Assembly (NCBI GenBank): GCA_947177345.1 | Contig: CAMWUB010000018.1 | Span: forward strand, 1-12,786 | DNA: 12,786 nucleotides | Direction of reading: 5' to 3' | From: an uncultured Ruminococcus sp. | GTDB taxonomy: Bacteria; Bacillota; Clostridia; Oscillospirales; Ruminococcaceae | Shown here: piece after piece, positions 1-6,677 of the stretch | How positions within the stretch are numbered: the stretch's first letter is position 1 | Layout of the letters: every line of letters begins with the position of its first letter | Notes under the pieces: model-generated | Told to the model about the DNA's origin: nothing | Seen by the model: the letters and a program-made list of their open reading frames with translations, nothing else | Database searches by the model: none | Made by a program: the position numbers and the translations under genes

Positions 1-21
1 ATGTAAAATTATGCAAAATGT

Positions 22-57
22 ATAATAAAAAATCAACACCTGATTTGCAGGTGTTGA
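22..57 (-). terminator. Intrinsic terminator closing the argD-argF-dockerin unit
   Basis: The inverted repeat CAACACCTG / CAGGTGTTG (34-42 and 48-56) forms a 9-bp stem with a 5-base loop, extended by one T-A pair (33/57). Read on the minus strand it is followed at once by GATTTTTTATTATA, a good U-tract. It begins 10 bases past the stop of the dockerin gene, so it ends the minus-strand transcription unit. Confidence 0.9.
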
Positions 58-66
58 ATAAATATA

Positions 67-1254
67 TTAATTTTCGTCGTCGATACCAGCGATACTTGAT
101 TCTGTCGGACGGAAAAACCACATCCAACCGCTGTATTTGCCGTCGTTACCGACTTCTATGGAATAAGCCTGATCATTTATATTAACTTCCCCTCGGAAAT
201 GCTGACCAGTTTTTTCAGCGTGATTTGTCCATAACTCAAGCATATAGACATCATAGCCGTAATAGGCGAGCATTTCGGCAAGTCCACCGTTATATTGCAG
301 GCACTGTCCCATTTTCTTGACCATACACGCACTGACCCAACTATCATTCCATATTTCCTTATAAAGTTCACCGGAAGCGTATGTAATATTTTTGTTTATC
401 CAACGCCATGTATATTCAAGTTTATCGTAATTTGTCATATATGGCGTGAAATGTTCTTCTGCAAAATCGTCCATAATTTTTCTGTCAGCGTCCGTGACCT
501 TATATGTATCAGAATAAAACGGCTTATCACCTTTTATGTTATAGAGTGGGTATGTATCATGCGGTGTGAGTTCCGCACTGTCGACTATTATTTTTGTAGG
601 ATTTACTTTTTCATTAATCCATTTTTCCGGTTCTTTATGAACATCATATAAATCAACATACGGCGTTATCTTATAACTGTATGTATTATCAGAAGTCATT
701 ATATTTTCACTGAGAGTTATTTTGTATTCAGTATCATTCAGAATTTCTTCTGTTTTGCCCTCCGGACTGAAAAACTCGAATTTATAACCTGATATATTAT
801 CAACCGGTTTCCATGATAAACTTAATTCATTTGTTTCCTCGTCGAATGACTGTGAGGCGTGCAAATCCGGCATATCCAGACCAAAATCAATATTTTCAAG
901 ACTTTCAATACATTCAGCGTATGTTCTTATATCGCTTATCTGCTTATTGTCACCGGTAGAAAGATATGCATAATACATCATTACCCATGTGGCATCTATT
1001 GCAAGTATTTCGCCGTCACCGTCTATATCGGCGGATTGCTTTTTTTCTTCAGACCACTCAACAGCCTTTCCGGTGGATTTATCCGAATAATACTGAAGTA
1101 TTTCTGTTGCGTCGACTGCATCTACAGAGCCGTCATTACTAATATCACCCAGAATAAACATATCATCTGCAATTACAGGAACTGCCGTAAACACAGAGCT
1201 ACATATAACAGTACTTAACAATCCGGAAATTATTTTTTTATTTCTTATTTTCAC
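67..1254 (-). CDS. Secreted dockerin protein with C-terminal transglutaminase-like domain
   Basis: I place the start at GTG 1254 (395 aa): GAGG lies 6 bases upstream at 1261-1264 and the product begins as a clean signal peptide (MKIRNKK, then hydrophobic residues 8-28, likely cut after VIA at 27-29). A TTG at 1269 in the same frame would overlap argF and has no ribosome binding site. Residues 36-101 are a two-repeat dockerin: GDISNDGSVDAVDAT...STG and ADIDGDGEILAIDAT...STG, each with Asp/Asn calcium-loop positions. Residues about 130-227 look like a beta-sandwich (LSWKPVDNISGY is fibronectin-III-like). Residues about 255-385 resemble a transglutaminase/protease-like fold: Cys318 in GQCLQYN and His352 in QHFRGEV are the candidate catalytic pair; the third residue is unclear (near IEVGND, 366-371). 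By family knowledge dockerins bind scaffoldin cohesins, so the protein is inferred to join an extracellular complex. Its substrate is unknown. It sits 11 bases after argF, an odd place for a secreted protein. Confidence 0.85.
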   Translation of the reverse strand: MKIRNKKIISGLLSTVICSSVFTAVPVIADDMFILGDISNDGSVDAVDATEILQYYSDKSTGKAVEWSEEKKQSADIDGDGEILAIDATWVMMYYAYLSTGDNKQISDIRTYAECIESLENIDFGLDMPDLHASQSFDEETNELSLSWKPVDNISGYKFEFFSPEGKTEEILNDTEYKITLSENIMTSDNTYSYKITPYVDLYDVHKEPEKWINEKVNPTKIIVDSAELTPHDTYPLYNIKGDKPFYSDTYKVTDADRKIMDDFAEEHFTPYMTNYDKLEYTWRWINKNITYASGELYKEIWNDSWVSACMVKKMGQCLQYNGGLAEMLAYYGYDVYMLELWTNHAEKTGQHFRGEVNINDQAYSIEVGNDGKYSGWMWFFRPTESSIAGIDDEN

Positions 1255-1260
1255 TATTGA

Positions 1261-1264
1261 CCTC
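1261..1264 (-). promoter_or_regulatory. Ribosome binding site that fixes the GTG start of the dockerin gene
   Basis: The minus strand reads TGACGAGGTCAATAGTG. GAGG sits 6 bases before GTG at 1252-1254, just after the argF stop codon. This favours GTG 1254 over the upstream TTG at 1267-1269, which overlaps that stop. Confidence 0.6.
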
Positions 1265-1265
1265 G

Positions 1266-2171
1266 TCAATCTGCCATAAGTCTGACCATAACAGCTTTCT
1301 GAGCATGAAGACGATTTTCAGCTTCTTCAAATATTTCCTTAGCGTGTGCCTCGAAAACTTTTTCAGTTATTTCTTCCTCACGGTGTGCCGGTAAGCAATG
1401 AAGTACTATGGCATCATTGTGTGCGACTGCCATTAATTCGTCATTAATCTGATAACCTGCAAAAGCTTTCTTACGGATTTCAGCTTCACCTTCCTGACCC
1501 ATTGAAGCCCATACGTCAGTTATGAGAACATCTGCATTTTCAGCGGATTTTATCGGTGAATCTGTTATTTCAAAATTATCATACTTTTCTGCAAATCTGA
1601 GTATTTCTGCCGGTGGTCTGTAACCCTCCGGACAGGCAACAGATACAGCCATACCAACTTTAAGACAGCCTACAATAAGAGAATTTGCCATATTATTTCC
1701 GTCGCCGATAAAGCACATTTTAAGACCGTCAAAACTGCCTTTAAATTCACGGATAGTCATTAAATCGGCGAGTACCTGACATGGATGGCAGAAATCTGTA
1801 AGACCGTTTATTATCGGAATACTTCCGTATTCAGCGAGGTCTTCAACTTCTTTCTGTTCAAATGTACGTATCATAATACCGTCAAGATAACGTGACAGCA
1901 CTCTTGCGGTGTCCTGAACCGGTTCGCCTCTGCCTATTTGCAAATCGTGTGACGACAAAAACAACGGATATCCACCAAGCTGATACATACCGGTCTCGAA
2001 AGATACACGGGTTCTTGTAGATGCTTTCTGGAAAATCATTCCGAGTGTCTTTCCTTTAAGATACGGGTGCGGTATACCGTGTTTGAGTTCATATTTGAGC
2101 TGGTCGGCAAGATTGAGTATATCAATAATTTCCTCACCGGTCAGGTCGAGCATTTTAAGTAAATGTTTCAT
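1266..2171 (-). CDS. argF: Ornithine carbamoyltransferase
   Basis: This 301-residue enzyme makes citrulline from ornithine and carbamoyl phosphate in the cytoplasm. The carbamoyl-phosphate motif STRTR is at residues 51-55, HPCQ at 129-132, and the ornithine-side HCLPAHR motif at 258-264. The DVWASMG loop (219-225) is the SMG loop of true ornithine carbamoyltransferases and argues against an N-acetylornithine or aspartate enzyme. The length is slightly under the usual 305-335, but both domains are complete. The start ATG follows AAAGGAA (2181-2187), and the gene begins 24 bases after the 172-residue gene upstream, so it is probably translated from the argD transcript. With argD it supplies the middle of the arginine pathway. 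Confidence 0.97.
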   Translation of the reverse strand: MKHLLKMLDLTGEEIIDILNLADQLKYELKHGIPHPYLKGKTLGMIFQKASTRTRVSFETGMYQLGGYPLFLSSHDLQIGRGEPVQDTARVLSRYLDGIMIRTFEQKEVEDLAEYGSIPIINGLTDFCHPCQVLADLMTIREFKGSFDGLKMCFIGDGNNMANSLIVGCLKVGMAVSVACPEGYRPPAEILRFAEKYDNFEITDSPIKSAENADVLITDVWASMGQEGEAEIRKKAFAGYQINDELMAVAHNDAIVLHCLPAHREEEITEKVFEAHAKEIFEEAENRLHAQKAVMVRLMAD

Positions 2172-2195
2172 TGGAATTTATTCCTTTCGTTGAAT

Positions 2196-2714
2196 TTATT
2201 GTTTTTTGTTTCTTTTTTCCTCTGCTATTTTATGAATAGCTTCGGGCTGACGGTTTGCGTCACCATAAATCTTATCTATGAAGACCGCAAAAAGTGGTAT
2301 ATAATCATCAAAAAGTTTATCATCTATTTCCAGTTCGTATTGTAATTCACCGGAAGCAGATACAACCGTTTCGATTGACCCCTTTTTCTCGTCATTTAAC
2401 ATGATTGCAAAATCACGTTTATTTTCGGTAGTCAGTTTATAGGTTATGTCATTTCCCCTGCACTCTATCATAGGTTCATAAAACTTGTTTTTACATTGAA
2501 GATTCATGAAAACATCATCATTAAGAATTATGGAATATGAAAGCGAATCAGTACTTGAAGCCAAAAGTGTATAAAGATGATAGTTACTTGCGTCAAGAAG
2601 CACCAGTCTGTTATTACTGCCGAATCCTTTCTTTTTGATACTGTAAAGGGTTCTGGATTTTTTATCCTCAACGATATACTTGTTATTTCCCTTGATAAGT
2701 ATAATTAATTCCAT
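2196..2714 (-). CDS. Conserved-looking 172-residue protein, possibly LURP-one/tubby-like fold
   Basis: I do not firmly recognise this protein. It has no signal peptide or membrane segment and is rich in alternating beta-strand-like stretches (YIVEDKKSRTLYSI, RLVLLDASNYHLYTLL, SYSIILND, ITYKLTTENKRDFAIML, ELQYELEI). This pattern and the closing DDYIPLFAVFIDKIYGD recall the LURP-one-related / tubby C-terminal-like beta-barrel proteins of Firmicutes; that link is an inference from pattern only. The C-terminal 20 residues are charged (AEEKRNKKQ). Its ribosome binding site GGAGG (2723-2727) lies inside the last codons of argD, and only 3 bases separate the argD stop from its ATG, so the two are almost certainly translationally coupled. 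argF follows 24 bases later. Its role in the arginine unit is unknown. Confidence 0.8.
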   Translation of the reverse strand: MELIILIKGNNKYIVEDKKSRTLYSIKKKGFGSNNRLVLLDASNYHLYTLLASSTDSLSYSIILNDDVFMNLQCKNKFYEPMIECRGNDITYKLTTENKRDFAIMLNDEKKGSIETVVSASGELQYELEIDDKLFDDYIPLFAVFIDKIYGDANRQPEAIHKIAEEKRNKKQ

Positions 2715-2717
2715 AAA

Positions 2718-3884
2718 TCATTCCTCCATTATATCAATCAGAATTTTAAGACCGTCTCCGATTTCCTGCTCAGATATAGTAAGAGGCGGAAGAAGTCTTA
2801 CTTTATTCTTTGCTGTAAGTACAAGAAGCCCGTTATCAAGAGCTTTACGTGCAATATCGGCAGATTTTTTTGTTTTGAGTTCTATTCCTATCATCAGACC
2901 CATTCCGGAAACAGATTTTACTTCACCGCATTTTGAAAGTCTGTCAATAAAAATTTCTGCTTTTGCCGAAACTGATTCAAGGAAATTTTCTTCTGAAAGT
3001 CTTTCAAGTACTGCAAGACCTCCGGCACAGGCAATAGGATTTCCTCCGAATGTAGAACCATGTGTACCGGCGGTCAATACATTACTGCATTTTTCAGTTG
3101 TAAGGCAAGCACCCATTGGAATCCCACCAGCAATACCTTTCGCAAGAGTAGTTATATCGGCTTTTTTTCCGAAATGCTCACCTGCAAGGAATTTACCGGT
3201 ACGTCCTACACCCGTCTGAATCTCATCGGCAATAACAAGTACGTCCTTTTCTGCACAGAGTTCATAAACGGCGTTAACAAAATCCTTATCAAGAACATTT
3301 ACACCGCCTTCACCCTGTATGTACTCCAGCATTACCGCACATACAGTATCGTCAAGTTTTTCCCTGAGGTCATCTATATTATTTGCCTCGACGTTTATAA
3401 ATCCCTCTACAAACGGAAAGAAATAATTATGAAAAACTTCCTGACCTGTTGCCGATAATGTCGCAATGGTTCTGCCGTGGAATGAATTTACAAGAGTTAT
3501 AATATTATGTCTGTTTTTTCCGTACTTGTCAAAACTATACTTTCTTGCGATTTTTATAGCACATTCATTAGCTTCCGCTCCGCTGTTACAGAAAAACACG
3601 GAATCATATCCGGTAATTCCACAGAGTTTTCCGGCAAAATCTGCCTGAACTCCTGTATAGTAGTAGTTAGAAGTATGCTGTAAGTCCCTGACCTGCTCAC
3701 ACACTTTGTCAACCCACTTTTCGTCACAGAATCCAAGCGAATTAACACCGATACCGCTTCCGAAGTCTATATATTCCTTACCGTTTTCGTCAGTACATTT
3801 TCTTCCGTCGCCTTTCTGCATTACAAGCGGATAACGTCCATATGACTGCATAACGTGTTTGTCAAATTTTTCCATTGTGTTCAT
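2718..3884 (-). CDS. argD: Acetylornithine aminotransferase (PLP, class III)
   Basis: This 388-residue class-III aminotransferase converts N-acetylglutamate semialdehyde to N-acetylornithine with glutamate as amino donor. Visible family landmarks are SGAEAN at 101-106 (PLP phosphate contacts), NSFHGRT at 133-139, DEIQTGVGRTG at 220-230 (the Asp contacts the PLP ring nitrogen), and the Schiff-base lysine Lys249 in TTLAKGIAGG. Length and motif order match ArgD well; the related ornithine or GABA aminotransferases are less likely in this gene neighbourhood. The start ATG follows AAGGAG with about 10 bases between; an internal ATG at codon 4 is less well placed. It is the first gene after a 140-base gap that carries its own promoter, and it leads the unit argD, 172-residue gene, argF, dockerin gene. 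Confidence 0.97.
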   Translation of the reverse strand: MNTMEKFDKHVMQSYGRYPLVMQKGDGRKCTDENGKEYIDFGSGIGVNSLGFCDEKWVDKVCEQVRDLQHTSNYYYTGVQADFAGKLCGITGYDSVFFCNSGAEANECAIKIARKYSFDKYGKNRHNIITLVNSFHGRTIATLSATGQEVFHNYFFPFVEGFINVEANNIDDLREKLDDTVCAVMLEYIQGEGGVNVLDKDFVNAVYELCAEKDVLVIADEIQTGVGRTGKFLAGEHFGKKADITTLAKGIAGGIPMGACLTTEKCSNVLTAGTHGSTFGGNPIACAGGLAVLERLSEENFLESVSAKAEIFIDRLSKCGEVKSVSGMGLMIGIELKTKKSADIARKALDNGLLVLTAKNKVRLLPPLTISEQEIGDGLKILIDIMEE

Positions 3885-3888
3885 AAAA

Positions 3889-3925
3889 AACAGTCTCCTT
3901 TCAACAGTCTGTATTATTTTCAGAC
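3889..3925 (-). repeat. Hairpin and direct repeat in the argD leader
   Basis: The plus strand shows AACAGTCT twice (3889-3896 and 3903-3910), 14 bases apart, and an inverted repeat GTCTG / CAGAC (3907-3911 and 3921-3925) with a 9-base AT loop. All lie between the predicted transcription start (about 3940) and the argD start codon, flanking the ribosome binding site. They could form an operator or a weak leader hairpin; the short arms make chance a real possibility. Confidence 0.35.
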
Positions 3926-3946
3926 AATTTAACAGTTATCTATATA

Positions 3947-3976
3947 ATTATAACTCTATTTGTACTTTAAAATCAA
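3947..3976 (-). promoter_or_regulatory. Sigma-A-type promoter for argD
   Basis: On the minus strand TTGATT (3971-3976) and a perfect TATAAT (3947-3952) are separated by 18 bases, in the 140-base gap between argB and argD. Transcription would begin near 3940, giving a leader of about 55 bases. No terminator is visible after argB, so readthrough from argB may add to this promoter. The rest of the gap is AT-rich and shows nothing else I can name. Confidence 0.65.
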
Positions 3977-4024
3977 TATCCATATCTATTAAATAAGTAA
4001 ATTTTCTGTTTATCGGTTATTTGA

Positions 4025-4891
4025 TTATACAAATTGTGTGCCTATACCCTCATTAGAGAGTATTTCAATCAGTATAGAATGCGGTACTCTGCCGTCTATT
4101 ATGACGGTCTTTCTTACACCACGCCTTACAGCCTCCACACAACAGTCAATTTTAGGAATCATACCACCGGAAATAATACCACGTCTCTTCAGGAACGGTA
4201 CTTCACTGACGTTCACTTCCGGAATCAATGTTGACGGGTCATCTTTATCACGGAGTAATCCGGCTATATCTGTCATTAATATAAGATTTTCCGCACCGAG
4301 TTCAGCAGCTATTCTTGCAGCGGCGGTATCGGCATTTATATTATATGTGTTTCCGTATTCATCTGTTGCAACTGTTGCAATTACCGGAATATTTCCGTTA
4401 GCGAGTGCATCAAGAATAGGTTTCGTATTTATGTTTGTAACACGTCCTACCCAGCCTAAGTCCTGACCGTCTTCAGTAGTTTCACGTTCAGCGGTAATCA
4501 TACCGCCGTCTATTCCGCATAAGCCGACGGCATTGCCCTTATGCTGTGAAAGCAACTGCACAAGTTCTTTATTGACCTTTCCGGCAAGTACCATTTTCAC
4601 GACATCTACAGTTGCATCATCTGTATAACGCAGACCGTTCACAAAATGACTTTCTATACCGAGTTTCTTTAACATATCGTTAATTTCAGGACCACCGCCG
4701 TGTACGAGAACTACTTTCACGCCGACAAGCGACAATAAAACAATATCTGTCATAACTGCGTCTTTGAGTTCCTTGTTAGTCATGGCGTTTCCGCCGTATT
4801 TTATTACGAGAATTTTATTATTATACTTCTGAATATAAGGCAAGGCATTTATAAGTACCTGTGCCTTATCGTTATTTGAAATTTTTTCCAT
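4025..4891 (-). CDS. argB: N-acetylglutamate kinase
   Basis: This amino-acid kinase phosphorylates N-acetylglutamate with ATP. At 288 residues it contains KYGGNAM (31-37), the glycine-rich HGGGPEI (64-70), NADTAAARIAAELGA (186-200) and the SGGMIPK segment (241-247). The first 25 residues form an extra helix (KAQVLINALPYIQKY) that the short, arginine-insensitive E. coli-type kinase lacks. By family knowledge this helix builds the hexamer that arginine inhibits, so feedback control is likely. I start at ATG 4891, which has GGAG 8 bases upstream (4900-4903), rather than the in-frame ATG at 4921, which lies inside argJ and lacks a site. The gap to argJ is 13 bases, and the ribosome binding site follows the argJ stop directly, suggesting coupled translation. 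Confidence 0.97.
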   Translation of the reverse strand: MEKISNNDKAQVLINALPYIQKYNNKILVIKYGGNAMTNKELKDAVMTDIVLLSLVGVKVVLVHGGGPEINDMLKKLGIESHFVNGLRYTDDATVDVVKMVLAGKVNKELVQLLSQHKGNAVGLCGIDGGMITAERETTEDGQDLGWVGRVTNINTKPILDALANGNIPVIATVATDEYGNTYNINADTAAARIAAELGAENLILMTDIAGLLRDKDDPSTLIPEVNVSEVPFLKRRGIISGGMIPKIDCCVEAVRRGVRKTVIIDGRVPHSILIEILSNEGIGTQFV

Positions 4892-4904
4892 TTTATTTAC
4901 TCCA

Positions 4905-6197
4905 TTAAGAACGGTAATCACCGTTTATTTTTACGTAATCGTATGTAAGGTCACAACCCCATGCAATAGCTTTACCTGCTCCGTTACCTATGGAAATATC
5001 TATTATTATTTCCTCTTCCGAAAGTATTTCTTTAGCTTTATCCTCCGAAAATTCAACGCCTGCACCGTTTCTGCATACTTCAATAGTTCCATTCGCTGAA
5101 CCTATCGAAACACATACCTTATTTATATCAAAATCGGCGTCAGCATATCCGACAGCACATAAAATACGTCCCCAGTTTGCATCTTCACCGAACATTGCAG
5201 TTTTAAACAAACTCGACGTTATAACGGATTTTGAAACAATTTCGGCTATTTTTTCCGTATCAGCTCCGTGACAGATACACTCAATAAGTTTAGTTGCCCC
5301 CTCACCGTCACGAGCCATTTTTCTTGCAAGATTCATCATTACAGCGTACAGTGCATTGACAAACTTTTCATAGTCTTCACTATCGGATTTTATCTGATTA
5401 TTTCCGGCTGTAGCGTTTGCGAGTATGCAGACCATATCATTTGTTGAGGTGTCACCGTCAACGCTTACACGGTTAAGTGTAACCTTTACAACGTCACTCA
5501 ATGCACGCTGTAAAAATTCCGCTGAAATATCAATATCTGTTGTTATGAATGTAAGTGTAGTTGCCATATTCGGATGTATCATTCCACTACCTTTAAGCAT
5601 ACCACCCATTGTACAGGTTTTTCCGGAAATTTCAAACTGTACAGCGACTTCTTTTACTTGTGTATCGGTAGTCATGATAGCCTCGACTGCTCTTGAATTA
5701 CCGTCGTAAGTAAGTCCGGAAACAAGTTCCTTCATACCGTTTGCAATTGGTTCGATAGGTAGAATCTGTCCGATAACGCCAGTAGATGCTACTATTATAT
5801 CTTCATCATTTATACCGGTTTCGGCAGATACAAGGCTACACATTTTACGTGCTTTTTCTATACCGTCGGCATTACAGGTATTGGCATTTACCGAATTTAC
5901 TATAACCGCTCTTGCATTGCCGTCTTTTATATGCTCCTTTGTGACTATAATCGGTGCTCCCTTTACTTTATTAGTAGTATATACTGCCGAGGCTGTACAT
6001 AAATTATCGGCTACTATCAGGGCAAGGTCATTTTTCTTCTTCGTCGGAAGTGCATTGTTTGCTATTGCGGAATTTTCTTCCGTACTGGTGAGCGGTTTAT
6101 GAGCAAGTCCGCATTGTATGCCGTTAGCTTTAAATCCTTTCGACGCACATACACCACCGTCAATGAATGTTACTCCCTTAACTTCCTTTAAATTCAT
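4905..6197 (-). CDS. argJ: Glutamate N-acetyltransferase / ornithine acetyltransferase (self-cleaving)
   Basis: ArgJ moves the acetyl group from N-acetylornithine to glutamate, releasing ornithine and recycling acetyl groups. In many bacteria it also makes N-acetylglutamate from acetyl-CoA. The 430-residue precursor contains the self-cleavage motif KGSGMIHPNMATTL (202-215); cleavage is expected between Ala212 and Thr213, making Thr213 the N-terminal nucleophile of the beta chain. Length is somewhat above the usual 390-410 because of an N-terminal leader of about 20 residues and small insertions. ATG 6197 has GGAG 9 bases upstream (6207-6210). It follows the GNAT gene by 17 bases and precedes argB by 13. 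Whether it is mono- or bifunctional cannot be read from the sequence; the absence of a classical argA here makes bifunctionality attractive. Confidence 0.96.
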   Translation of the reverse strand: MNLKEVKGVTFIDGGVCASKGFKANGIQCGLAHKPLTSTEENSAIANNALPTKKKNDLALIVADNLCTASAVYTTNKVKGAPIIVTKEHIKDGNARAVIVNSVNANTCNADGIEKARKMCSLVSAETGINDEDIIVASTGVIGQILPIEPIANGMKELVSGLTYDGNSRAVEAIMTTDTQVKEVAVQFEISGKTCTMGGMLKGSGMIHPNMATTLTFITTDIDISAEFLQRALSDVVKVTLNRVSVDGDTSTNDMVCILANATAGNNQIKSDSEDYEKFVNALYAVMMNLARKMARDGEGATKLIECICHGADTEKIAEIVSKSVITSSLFKTAMFGEDANWGRILCAVGYADADFDINKVCVSIGSANGTIEVCRNGAGVEFSEDKAKEILSEEEIIIDISIGNGAGKAIAWGCDLTYDYVKINGDYRS

Positions 6198-6214
6198 TCT
6201 TTACATCTCCTTTA

Positions 6215-6655
6215 TTAAGTATCTATACGTACCAACTCACAAAGAGCTTTATTCCGATAAGAAATATCGTCTCTTAAAGTAAAGCCTTGTTTCTCCCAGA
6301 AAGCATTTCCGACTTCGTTATACCTGAAAACCAGCAATGCAACTTTGCTTATTCCCTCGTTTTTCAAAGCTGAAAGACAAGTATCCACAAGCTTTGTTCC
6401 TATTCCGCATCGCCTGTATTTTTCAGCAACGGACATATGATATATATAACCTCTGCGACCGTCATTTCCGCTGATAATTACGCCTGCAATTTCACCGTTT
6501 TGTTCTGCGACAAAACAAGTTGACGGATTGCGTTCAAGAAAACGCTTTATTCCCTCATGAGAGTCATCAACATTATTGAAACCCATATTTCTGCAAGACA
6601 TCCAAAGAGCATAAACGCTGTCATAATCTGCAATATTCATTTTGCGTATATTCAT
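6215..6655 (-). CDS. GNAT N-acetyltransferase, YpeA-like
   Basis: This 146-residue protein is a single GNAT domain that would use acetyl-CoA. The acetyl-CoA loop is RRCGIG (81-86), preceded by the strand IYHMSVAEKY, and the C-terminal NEVGNAFWEKQGF (113-125) is the usual GNAT motif B. The opening (MNIRKMNIADYDSVYALW) and the FVAEQNGEIAG...DGRRGYIYH segment resemble the YpeA/RimI-like acetyltransferases; its substrate is unknown. ATG 6655 is chosen because GGAGG lies 8 bases upstream (6664-6668). A longer frame starting at 6703 would overlap argC and lacks a comparable site. It lies 22 bases after argC and 17 before argJ, embedded in the acetylated-intermediate part of the pathway. A role as a short N-acetylglutamate synthase is possible but unproven. 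Confidence 0.9.
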   Translation of the reverse strand: MNIRKMNIADYDSVYALWMSCRNMGFNNVDDSHEGIKRFLERNPSTCFVAEQNGEIAGVIISGNDGRRGYIYHMSVAEKYRRCGIGTKLVDTCLSALKNEGISKVALLVFRYNEVGNAFWEKQGFTLRDDISYRNKALCELVRIDT

Positions 6656-6677
6656 TGTTAATACCTCCGTCTGAAAC

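Noticed and set aside
1170..1254. Lipoprotein signal at the N terminus of the dockerin protein
   Set aside because: The cysteine at residue 18 is preceded by TVI, without the small residue that a lipobox needs just before Cys, and it lies within the hydrophobic core. A signal peptidase I site after VIA is a better fit.
2680..3219. Open plus-strand frame of 179 codons opposite argD
   Set aside because: It lies fully opposite a well-supported gene, has a low-complexity Ser/Pro/Ile-rich product and resembles no family. The same holds for plus-strand frames at 8163-8645, 4038-4466 and 295-651.
4892..4921. Longer start for argB inside argJ
   Set aside because: No ribosome binding site there; GGAG at 4900-4903 serves ATG 4891.
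6201..6206. ATGTAA start-stop element in the argJ leader
   Set aside because: The ATG directly abuts the GGAG with no spacing, so it is unlikely to be used; the true start is 9 bases past GGAG.
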